The position numbers were made by a program, and so were the translations under genes. 64,000 nucleotides of DNA from Atopsyche davidsoni. Its lineage: Eukaryota; Arthropoda; Insecta; Trichoptera; Hydrobiosidae. The notes under the pieces were generated by a model. It did no database searches. It saw only the letters and a list, made by a program, of their open reading frames with translations, and was not told the origin of the DNA. The DNA is taken from NCBI GenBank assembly GCA_022113835.1, contig JAILWY010000026.1, positions 14,659,001 to 14,723,000 on the forward strand, written 5' to 3'. Below are positions 47,271 through 57,600 of this stretch, in pieces. The stretch's first letter is position 1, and every line of letters starts with the position of its first letter.

Positions 47271-48939
47271 ACTGTCAATTATTTTATAGTGAAGACATTT
47301 TTGAATTATCATTTAAGGCTAATAAAAATTATTTTTTTACATATATTGTTAAAACAATATTGTGCCGAGAAATTTGTACAATAGTAAAGATATAAAGAAA
47401 TTTTGCATTTCACATATATGCTGCAGATAAAACAATGTAATTATTCATTACTTAAATTGATTAATAATTTGGCTTTGTTGTTTAATGTTTAATCAGTCAT
47501 CTCTTGAAAGTAAAGTACAAGACTCACAACCATCGATACGCTACACGTGTCGGTACGTGACATTTTAAATAAAACAAAATGAAGGTAGACCAAGTTAATC
47601 ATCGGTTTCAATGGAACTAGTTAAATCAAAGGTCTGCAGTGTATTGGGTATAGCCTTGTTCCTGTCGCTTGATAGTCTCCAATCATGCATTAAACTAGGT
47701 TGACAGCATTATTGAGAGTAAATTTTTATCCATTGCCATCTCACATACAGCTTTATGGGTTCTCTGGCCCAAGCAAACAATAATCACTTCCCTAGGTACT
47801 TTGAGAAGGGAAGATTCTCATTGGAATCGTGTGCTCTAAGGTTAGAAGTTTCAGCCCAACGTTTCATCAAATACATGGTCAATGGTTTAATTAGACAGTT
47901 AAATAATTATTTATTCAAAGCATCTCATTTAATTTGTTGTATTTTCTTGTCTTCAAGTCGTGTAGTTAACACAACAGGGAAGAGCAGTGAGAGAACTGCC
48001 GTCTAACAGCAAATATTGAAACATGTTTATAAAATATCGATGTTTAATTCTATTCATTTATTTAATAGTTTATGTATGAATTAATAGTTCTTCTAGATTA
48101 TTATAATGCCAGTTTTAATTGACGAGAAACAGGTATCGAATGCCTTACCATATTAAGTATTAAAAACAAATTTATAGATCTGAACGTTTTATATTATCTT
48201 GATATTATTCCCTTTGGCGTTATATACATGTAAAATATACTATGTTTACAAATAGACATCATTAACTAGAAGTTATTTTTAATAGTTGCAATTTCAACAC
48301 ACTGCAGAAAATATAAAATAGACGGAAGGTATATCTAATGTTATAACTATAACTTGGTTTTATTAATCTTGCTATAATGGATGACAAGAATATTTATGGT
48401 GTTTTGAATCAATATTCATTTGCAAATCATTGGAGAACTCACTGAAGATACACCATCTTATTTAAGGATTTGAGCTAACTTTTCTCGTTGGTTGGCTCGT
48501 TTAGGTAAACAAGAAATAGCAGTAAAGGCGTGGATCTATTGGCGTTAAAGTTTTCACGTTTTTTTTATAGAGAGGATAAACGAGAAGGAAAAACCTAGCG
48601 TTTCTAAAGTTTCCGCGAAGTTTCTAGTTTACCACGATCCGTATTATCTAATAAATAATACTCATTATTATGAATGCAATGTAATCATAATGTAACATGA
48701 ATTATTTTAATAATATTAGTTTTGCTGTTGACTCAGCGTGGAAGTTACTGGTTCATGATGATTTATGGATAGCTATGTATTAATTGCACGCAGTTCCTGA
48801 TTGCTGCACTGTGTGGGAAGTGGGCATGCTCGAATATGGTCAGTGTCCGGCACCAAACGTGACTACCTCCAGGTAAGTTTACAGCCGGAAATAGACTACA
48901 AAGTCGGACTACATAAGTATTAACGGCTCTCCTTATCAT

Positions 48940-49040
48940 TTTTAAGCCTCCCGGTGGTCTCGTGGTTCGTAGCCATACCTAATGTCGACCGCAAGGCTCT
49001 GTGGTCTAATCTAAGGGTAGTTTAAGTTCCTTGTTCTTGT
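48940..49040 (+). repeat. tRNA-like SINE remnant
   Basis: Plus strand: CGGTGGTCTCGTGGTTCGTA resembles the 5' part of a tRNA with box A. The box B region is strongly decayed. Confidence 0.3.
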
Positions 49041-49879
49041 CTCGGATAATAATATCTGACCGCTTGTAGCATAAACTTTAAAAAACAATTCGACATGAAA
49101 GTGAAAATACTACCCGGAAATAGCACAAGTACTTATATTTTAAAGACACGTGAAGTTTACTTGTAATTGAGATTTAATTTGCACCATCGCAAAAATACAA
49201 AAAATAGTTGGCATATTTTTTTGGGATACCGAATTATTGTTTTGTTTTTCTTTAACTCAATAAACGCGGCTTTTCTGCAGTTGTTAATGAATCAAAAGCT
49301 TTTCGAGCATCTCCATTCGGATTTTAACAGGAAGAATAAAAACAGGAATGCGTTTGATGCCAAGGAAGCTAGTGTTCTTATTAACATTAACACGTTCCGT
49401 GCTCTCAATATTAGTGATGGGCACGGTCGATTAACTTCGAAATATTTAAGAAATTTAATAATTTCTTAAATATTTTTTTTTATTTAATAACAATCGAATG
49501 ATTTTATTTACACCGTAAAAATTCAATTATTTGAATTACGTATATATTTTTTACTCAATTGTTCGATTATGATTTTTGATAAAAATACATTTTTAATTAG
49601 AATTTTTCATCTATTCACACAATTATTTTAAATTTTTGTAAAACTTATATTTGAATTCTTATCATTGATAATCTATAAATTCTATATACTGAAATATTCA
49701 TTAAGAGTATTATCGATTATTGAGTATTTTTTTTTTTTTTTATAAAATGCTACAAAACTCTTCCAAATATGTTAACTATGTGTTTTTTTTAGTGAAATAG
49801 TCTAAGGTCGAATACAATATTTTCTAGAATAGAAATTCGATAAAATTGATTCATTCGAATGAATCGAAAATACGATCAA

Positions 49880-51540
49880 ACCGGCTATAGCTCAATTCGC
49901 CCAGCGCGAGCCGGCCACACGCAGTCTCCCGTAAACTCTGCACTCTCCACAACTCAAATGTTTAGTCTGGGCTGACAGATTAAATTGGCGGAATTCGGCG
50001 GCGGGTTGTGTGGATCCTAGCCGCGAGCAAACAATTTAGCTGTTAATTGCGGCGGCAATGAGCGGGCGTTTGGACTACGGTTGCAGGAATGTCGGCGCTG
50101 CAGGGCCCTCTGACCCGCGGCCGACGAGGGCTCGAACCGGACACGGGCCACGCTAGGTTATGTTGCTAATTAGCCGGCCGCCGCTGACACGCGAGCCAGC
50201 GCTTTTGGCAGGGGCCACCGTCTCCGAGGCTATTATCTGCAGACAACGAGACTCTTAATAAACCCGTCCATCACGCTGCAGTCGGCGCTCAAGGATAGAC
50301 TCCCAGCAACGGAATTAGAAACGGGACGCCAGGGAGAACAACACCGCGAGATTTGTTATCATCAGGTGGTCGCGTTGAATTCGGACACTGCGTAGCTTCC
50401 TATTTTATTTTTCAGCGCACGACTGAAACGTTTCGAATGGTCAAATTAACCCATCATTTATTATGATCGGGCGGTCGCGGTTTGTGAACCGGAATTCAGG
50501 TATACAAGAATACTCCTTTCGTTTTCAGCTTGCGCAGCTCGATCGAAGCACACGAAAGATTTAAAAAAAAACCCGTCCATCATACTGCAGCTATGTTTAA
50601 ATATAAACTAACAGCAACGAAATCTGAAGCGGGAGACCGGGGAGAATAACGCGCGAGATTTATTATCTAGGCGAATTCGGGCTTTAAAAGGTTTTTTCAC
50701 ACTGTGACAATCGGAACTCGCACATCATACAATGCTGTAGTTCCTCCACCCGGCGGTCAAACCAGTTTAGCGGGTAGATTTTCAATGTGAAGTTCTTTAT
50801 CAAACGAGGGGCCGGCGATCCGGCGATTTCAAAACACACAAACAAACGCGCCGCGCGTTTCCGGAGGGAAGCCAAACTCTGGCGGAAAAACGCTACGGAT
50901 CGATTGCGTCGATCGTGAAATCGAGAGATCTAGAGGCTAGGTTTACAAATAGCTGCGCATACAGACCGATTGTTTGCAAGGCGCACGTGTTGTTATTTGG
51001 CGCACACACTACACTGGCGGGCCTGCAGCCGGCGGGGCTCGGGCCGCTGGCATGCTCGGCTCCTGGGGCCGCCCGGCGCGGACTCGGCTGCAAGGACGCC
51101 AGGAAGAATGCGGCGAGCGGCAAGCAGCAAGCACGCGCGGCGCGGCTCACGACATCGCGCGGCCCGGCTCCGGGGACGATGCGCGACGAGGCGGCGATCG
51201 ATCGCCCGTTATCGATCACCGCGCGAGCTCGACAGCATCGCCACGCGCCGACGTCGATCTCTCACACAAATTTATTCACAGCCGCCGTTCGAGGAGCGGC
51301 GGTAAACTAAAAATCGAGCTTGAATTCGAATCTTCATCCGGTCCCTCTTCCCGGCTGGGACATCGGATCGCGGGACGTGGAAAAGTTCGAGCTCCGAGAT
51401 GGGCCGCTCTCGCCGCAAGTGGCAGACCCGGCCGGCGCAGCGGCGCGAACGGTACTGAGGGGGACTGGAGGGCGAGGAGGTATATAAGTGCCGCCGAGCA
51501 TGCGCGCCGGGCCCGGCGGGACTTTGCTTGGATTTAACAG
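49880..51540. promoter_or_regulatory. Large CpG-rich island, putative distal promoter
   Basis: 1.6 kb of GC-rich sequence in an AT-rich region, rich in CGCG/GGCC words. It contains two diverged copies of a block of about 110 bp (from 50264 and 50571: AACCCGTCCATC, CTGCAG, CAGCAACG, GGGAGA, GCGAGATTT). It lies 11 kb upstream of the first Sarm exon found and is the best candidate for its main promoter and 5' UTR exon. A plus-oriented TATA-like box sits at its right edge. Frames open through it in several phases because of GC content; none was recognised. Confidence 0.4.
51481..51488 (+). promoter_or_regulatory. TATA-like box at the edge of the CpG island
   Basis: TATATAAG follows a GC-rich run (GGAGGGCGAGGAGG) and precedes GCCGCCGAGCATGCG, the layout of a plus-strand TATA promoter. 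No coding exon downstream was recognised. Confidence 0.35.
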
Positions 51541-51898
51541 GCGGTTTTTATCACAAAGCATGTCCAAAACATTAAATAAAGGTGTTGAGAAATGCAATAT
51601 TTTTGACAGAGAGTACTCTGTTTCCATGTACGCTACCACCTAAGTCACACATTGAGAGCCCCGAAACCTGCGCGCAGGACGGGGATAGCCAAACACTCCA
51701 CCAAAACATTAGCTATAAGATCTATTGTAATAAACCTGATGAAAAATAAAAGAATTTTGAAATTTAATTTTTTTTTGCGCGCCGGGCCCGGCGGGACTTT
51801 GCTTGGATTTAACAGGCGGTTTTTATCACAAAGCATGTCCAAAACATTAAATAAAGGTGTTGAGAAATTCAATATTTTTGACAGAGAGTACTCTGTTT
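51501..51898. repeat. 123-bp direct duplication (offset 275) joined to family B terminus
   Basis: 51501-51623 and 51776-51898 are the same 123 bases with a single difference (TGC against TTC at 51593-51595/51868-51870). Each copy runs from TGCGCGCCGGGCCCGGCGGG to TTTTTGACAGAGAGTACTCT and GTTT. The 152 bases between the copies end in an AT-rich tail with AATAAA (51730) and a T run. Confidence 0.92.
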
Positions 51899-51990
51899 GA
51901 TAGTGCCGACGTGAAAGGTTGGCGAAACCGGTCACTAATAAAAATAAAAATGTGGAAAATCACTCAAGTATTTTATTCAAAAATATTTTT
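51865..51990 (+). repeat. Hammerhead-like repeat family B copy
   Basis: TTGATAG at 51897-51903, stem II GCCGAC/GTTGGC (51905-51910 and 51918-51923, one wobble), GAAAC at 51924-51928, palindrome ACCGGT (51927-51932) and C at 51933. The tail ACTAATAAAAATAAAAATGT...GTATTTTATTCAAAAATATT follows. Confidence 0.8.
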
Positions 51991-52004
51991 AAAAAAAATA
52001 AATA

Positions 52005-52611
52005 AAGGTGTCCCGAAATTAACGCAAGATTTGAATTTGTCGCCATTTTTGCGGTAAACTTTCGGGAACACTTAAAAAAAAAACAATTTGACAGCTGACA
52101 GTTAAGGGTTAGTAAAAATGGAGCGGTACGCGATAGAACAGCGTGTCTTCATTATTGAACAGTATTTCAAAAATAATGAAAGCTTGGCAGCCGCAGTTCG
52201 AATGTTTCATACAAAATATGGTCGGAATAGTGTTTTGAAGAGATTAATTGAAAAATTCAGGGAGACTGGATTCGTTGGAGACGCTAAACAACTGGTCGTC
52301 CAAAAACAAGCCGTTCAAATGTCAATATCGAAGCAGTGCGTAAGAGTGTCGGTGACAATCCAGGATATTCAATTCGGCGTCGTGAACAAGAATTGTAAAT
52401 TTCAAGAAGCTCTCTACAGCGTATACTTACTAAAGATCTGTGTCTCCATGCTTACAATATTCAATTAACACAAGAATTGAAGCCTAATGACCATGCACAG
52501 CGAAGAGAGAACTAAACTGTCAGCTGTCAAATTGTTTTTTTAAGTGTTCCCAAAACTTTACCGCAAAAATGGCGACAAATTCTAATATTGCGTTAATTTT
52601 GGGACACCCTG
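52005..52611 (+). mobile_element. Internally deleted mariner-like (IS630-Tc1) element
   Basis: Long inverted repeats of nearly 100 bp, beginning AAGGTGTCCCGAAATTAACG at the left and CAGGGTGTCCCAAAATTAAC (minus strand) at the right, converge on GACAGCTGACAGTT. TA dinucleotides flank both ends (52003-52004, 52612-52613). The 607-bp element holds only the 5' part of a transposase gene and must have been moved in trans, if at all. Confidence 0.9.
52118..52511 (+). pseudogene. Mariner-like transposase, N-terminal fragment
   Basis: The frame opens MERYAIEQRVFIIEQYFKNN, a helix-turn-helix (HTH_48-type) DNA-binding N-terminus. It continues RKYG-like and LIEKFRETGFVGDAKQL blocks, then loses frame. 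Decayed remains of LTKDLCLHAYNIQLTQELKP-like sequence follow to the right inverted repeat. The whole DDE catalytic domain is deleted. Confidence 0.85.
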
Positions 52612-53884
52612 TATATCGTCACTGTACGACATTCTCAATAAACACATCACATTCGCGTCCAGTTGGAATCGTATCGGCTTTGTAGAGCTGAAAAGTTATG
52701 TCAGCGCATTTTACAATTTTCGCAGCTGTCGCTCTTAGATTTTCTGACTCGCGTCGATCTGATCGATGTCCGAACTGGGCTTCGAATGATTCACAACTGG
52801 ATGACGATGACTGCAGACGCTTCTCGGAAGCGAAGGCACATTACATGGAACTGGAAGTAACAGGTCATCGTCAGCCACGCGCCAGGGGTCGTGTCCTCTG
52901 ACAGAGCGATAAATAATGCATTGATTGAGTTACAATACGTAAACGCTCTTGGTCACTAACGAGTATTTTTATTACATGCTACACTATCAAGCGAAACATC
53001 TTAAGCATTCAATTCTCTGATATATAAAGGTTCTATCACTTAACGGCTTTCGAGACAAAATTAATACACCCAGAGCTTGTTCAGGATTACTGTTGTTATA
53101 TTTAAGGTTTAATTTACGATCACGTGTTCTAGTGAGTTGTGAGCACCTAAAGCGTTAATTTTGCTCTTAATTATACACAAATTTAAAGACCTTTACAAAA
53201 ACAAACAAATACTCTTAAATTCGCACTCGACACACGCAGAGAGCTAAAATAAGTAAGCACACGTGAATTATACATATTAAAAAAATATATTTTAAGTTGT
53301 TCGTTTACATTTAGTAAGTGTTTTTAATGCACGTACACTCTATTAAACATATATAATTGATATGTATACAATATTGTGAAATGTCGTGCAAAATTATATT
53401 ATTAAATACTAAACACTTACCGGTGTGTTTATAAAGCGGAACAATACATTAGTGTTGTAATAACTTAGCAGTTGTTTCACTTGACGTTCTCCGATAATTA
53501 TAGTAAGTTCGAGCTTATCGCTAACAGTGATGGGAATATTTAAATAAGTAAAAAAGTTAATATTTTTTCAATAAAACCAGGGCAACAATAATTATCACCA
53601 TAGATAACATGAATGTTATGAATTTAAAGAATAAACATATCGAAGTAACTTCAGGTGAGTCTTCAGAAAAATTGGCACGAGATGTGCTTCTTGCCACAAC
53701 ATATTATAAAATATTCAATAAAATACATTAAATTAAAATACATTTATTTTTATATTACGCTTGATTAGAATTATCATAAGAGTAGAAGGGAGATGTTTAG
53801 ATGCATACTCAGCGTATACAGTGAAATTGAAAAGAAACGTGTGATAAGATTTTTTCCCCCCCACAAAATATAATTGTTATAAAT

Positions 53885-54000
53885 TTAAAAGAAATAAATC
53901 CCTCAAGCGGATTCGAACCCGCGACCACAAAATTGGTGAGAACGTAAATAATGTGTTTTTTGAGATACAGCTACGATTGTAATGCGAATTCCCATGTCTT
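53885..54000 (-). repeat. tRNA-derived SINE remnant
   Basis: The minus strand has a perfect box B, GGTTCGAATCC (complement at 53909-53919), in CGCGGGTTCGAATCCGCTTG. The upstream box A region (TAGCTGTATCTC) is degenerate, and the 3' end is AT-rich. Confidence 0.55.
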
Positions 54001-54229
54001 CGTAACATGCTTTAAAACTGGTTTAGTAAACAACGCCCCATAGCCTAAAATATTCTGAAGAGAGTTTTAAACAATTGAAAAAAATCACTGTAAGAGTAGC
54101 ACTAACCCAAAAGTAATATTAATTTCTAAGTAGCGAAAATGTTCTGTGTGATTCTAGCCTGAAGCGCCAGAAGACAGATTCGTCGAAATTCTGCAGAAGT
54201 TTATGATGAAACCCGTCGCTCAGTTCACG

Positions 54230-54370
54230 ACAATAGCGATACAACTCAATTAGTATGCGGCCTCTCACCGAGCCTCAGGTGAGTCACCTGGGGCACCTGG
54301 GCGGGGGCCGAGAGCCTCTGCCGAGCTGCGTGAGAGATAAGACCTGCCGACTGACTCATCCAGGACTGAG
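54230..54370. promoter_or_regulatory. Compact E-box/AP-1 cluster, candidate enhancer
   Basis: Within 24 bases there are CAGGTG (54276-54281), TGAGTCA (54280-54286), CACCTG (54285-54290) and CACCTG (54294-54299). The first three form the near-palindrome CAGGTGAGTCACCTG. CACCTG is the core bound by Snail/Scratch/Zfh1-type and proneural factors. The block is GC-rich against AT-rich flanks. Confidence 0.35.
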
Positions 54371-54511
54371 ATTTTAGCCTAAAACATGCATAGAGTTCCT
54401 ACTAAAGACAATCTAATAATCACTACCGATAATCGGTTCAATCAAATTTATTTACTTCTTCATTGAGTGCCCCTTTTCCGATCTCAACAGTTTAAAATAA
54501 AAGAAGAAAAA

Positions 54512-54650
54512 GTCTGCGTATTGCTGCTGCCCAATAGCATTACTATACAATCCTTTCCTTACAAAGCTCTGGCGTTTAGATCTGATACTCCTTATGCAGC
54601 AAGCTACAGAAACAACAGCAGGAGCCCCACCACCTCGGACAAGTTACTTG
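54512..54650 (+). repeat. Second copy of the 36-kb dispersed repeat
   Basis: It shares TGCTGCCCAATAGCATTA and TCTGATACTCC...GCAGCAAGCTACAGAAACAA with 36051-36170, diverged by substitutions and a 20-base indel. Same orientation as the copy at 36 kb. Confidence 0.75.
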
Positions 54651-57600
54651 CAGAGGACATTCCTCAACAGTCATTCCAAGTCCACTACTCCATTACAGAT
54701 CTTTTACACCCACTCCAATGCACAAGCAACAGAATGGGGAGAGCGGAGATAAATGTATTTACAGATAAATTCATCGCAAAAACAAGTTTTATTATAAAAA
54801 CCATTATTGCGTGATTGTAAAATTACACACATCATTCTGTACTTTAAATTGAATTATTGCACTAAAAAAAAGCCTATTTATCACATCACTAATTTACACT
54901 ACCTCCATGCCTGAGCGTCACTCGCTCTAAAACGATGTTGTTATCTAATAGAAAATATAAATGCGTGGGAACTAGATACAGTTGTACGTGTCTCCAAACA
55001 ATGTTATTCAAACTAAGCCCTTAATGGTAATGCAAATTCAAAGTGTTACCACAATCCAAATATTTAAATACTATAATTGTAATTTTGAGTTACATGGCTC
55101 ACGAGAATCGAATACTACGAATCTACCAATTATTAATATTTCTTATCAATTTCAAGTATTATTTGATGTGAAAATGTGCATTTTAAATACTGCTTGTATA
55201 TTAATCCAAAGCAATGAACACATTAATTGATTTAATTTCCTGTCAACAAATTCGTCGCATATAACACATTTTTTAATTTTTTTTAAATTATTATTTAAAT
55301 CATAGATACCTCAGCGTGTATGTGTGTTAAAAAAAAGCGTAAACTGGTACGGACTGGGGCTCCTCCTTTTTTTTCAGACTGAGCATGTGAAGGTGTGAAA
55401 AAACAAAGAGCTCACTTCATTCCTATAGTTCTTTATAAGTTTAAGTCAACATATTCACCTTGAAATATATTTAAATAAATAGTTTTCTATATTATTGACA
55501 TTTGGTTTTTTTTCTCGCGTAGAATAAATTGTAACGCCTGAGTAATTCAATCAAAACAACGGGCGATATCATACGGAGTGCCCATTATCGAGTGCCACTT
55601 TAACCTTTAAGCGTATGATTCACGATTCCCAAAATGTTTAATAGTATGTAAATGTATGCAATAACTGTCAGCGTGTATATAATCGAGCTATTAAAAGATA
55701 ACCGATGCTGAGATGAGTAATAGAGAACAAGTTTTCAGGAACAGTATTGTCGGCCAGTAACCCAGAGGATCTAAAATAAGGCTATAGAATTAAAGCGAAC
55801 GTTACGATATACTACAAAAACATTAGATAATACTTCAGATTAAAGCAAGCACACATACTTAATACCAATTTATTTTATAAAATAATATTTGGAGGTTAAA
55901 ATCGGTTTATTATCTAGTTTGATATATTTAAAAGTCATTTTTAGTACATGTTAACTTTGTTTTACTGAAGCCTGCAAAACGACTTTACGCCAAATAAAAA
56001 ACGAAAACTTCTTCAATCATGTGGTTAATATCTAAAAATTTGAATGCACTATTTGGTCTAGCAAAATATATGTTACATTTATGAATATTTTGTTAGTTCA
56101 TTTATAGTTTTTATAAAATAATACGTAGAAATATAAAATAACGTACTCACATCAATATAATTAGAAGGACACTTATGTATATAGCTTCATGAAGATGTTG
56201 CAATCAACTTACCTGGAAAGAAGAGAAAAGACATTATTAGTAAACTTATACAAAAAAATATATGCGTTTTAAGATATATGCGATAATCTTGCTTTTTATA
56301 AAATAACTGGCAGATTACAGTATTATACCCAGATTATTTTGGATAATTTAATCATAATATTGCGCTCCTTGTCACAATACTGTTCAGTGTATGTAAATAT
56401 AGTCAGTCTTCTACAATGTCTTATAACGGTTTTATTCTTTATGAAATGTAAAGCGGAAATAAATATAATATATTTTCAGCATTGAAATCACAAGCTCGAG
56501 TATTGACGAGGTTAGTAGCATCTCTTTTCGCGCAATGATTTTATTCGGTGAAAGTAGAATTGGAATGACCTACATGCACGCTATAAACTCCATTGCATGT
56601 CCATTCATAAATTGAGAGTGACGTGCAACAGTGCTAGCGGTTTCTCAGAACCAATTAGTGCAAATGCCAACCATCGTCGCATTGCGTGACATAACGCAGC
56701 GAGTGTCGATGCGCCCAGAGTGCATCGGCGGTGGTCCACCCATGCACTCCACCCCCTGAGGTCATGTGCAACATGGAGATCATTTGTCACCATGGCTTTC
56801 TATGTGATGCATTTTCATTTAGAGCCCGTTCTCCTTTTGCCCCTTAACTGTCCTCAATGAATAACGCCCGTTGGAAGTTATGATACAACGTAGAATAAAA
56901 CACTGCGCTGTCTCTATTTTGATCGCATCGTTTATGAGAGATTCGTAATAATGATGAAGAGCGAGCTTTCAATTGGCTTTATTTTAAACATAAATATTTG
57001 CAAACAAAATTGTACTATTTCGATTACAAAACGATATTTTACAGAGCATTTCCAGATCGAACCTTAATTATGTAAAAACACATTTTGTTGAGTTGAAATT
57101 TATTCTTACAATTAAAGCTGCAATAAAAAAAAGTATCTAGATGATGACAACGTCATCTCTGGTCTTGTTATATGACACAACACATTTAGAATTATATCGA
57201 GTCAGTTACTTTTAATTCATGCCCCCGATGTGATGTTTCATACAAAACATTATAATAACGCGCGGGCGGACCGGCCTTCCTTCCATGAGAACCACATATT
57301 CTATGACTATTCATAGGTTTTTTTGCAATATCCGCTTGCTTCTGGTTCAAGTATTGCGCCACAAAATGGCACTATTTCAATGAATATATTTGGGACAGGT
57401 ACACATTTGTATTAGAGAAATGTGTAATTTATTGAGTTGTTGATTTGATTGCTGCACAGTCAGACAAACAAAAAATAACTGTTTTCGTTTGGTCGAAGAC
57501 AATTAAAGCAAGTATCGCGCAATATAATTGATTTTACTTTAAAAATATTTTAATAAAAGCATAAATATAAATCATCAATCTAATATAATGATAATCGCGT

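Larger units (their letters stand above)
38769..49879. other. Gene-poor AT-rich DNA upstream of the first Sarm exon found
   Basis: No exon supported on either strand apart from the regulatory candidates and repeats listed. Two near-identical 23-base blocks with TTTTTCCGCGCTCAAT at 42213-42235 and 42393-42415 carry an E2F-like TTTCCGCGC core. Most likely a long 5' intron or the upstream region of Sarm. Confidence 0.45.

Noticed and set aside
50974..51537. 187-codon plus-strand Arg/Ala/Gly-rich frame
   Set aside because: GC-island artefact: several frames are open on both strands and none shows a domain or sensible splice pattern.
52663..52901. Two overlapping plus-strand frames after the mariner element, one preceded by a cag acceptor-like site
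   Set aside because: No recognised protein, no partner exon with matching phase, and a second competing frame.
53909..53919. Perfect box B sites taken as possible tRNA genes (here and at 39818-39828)
   Set aside because: The flanking sequence does not fold into acceptor, D and anticodon arms; consistent with SINE remnants.
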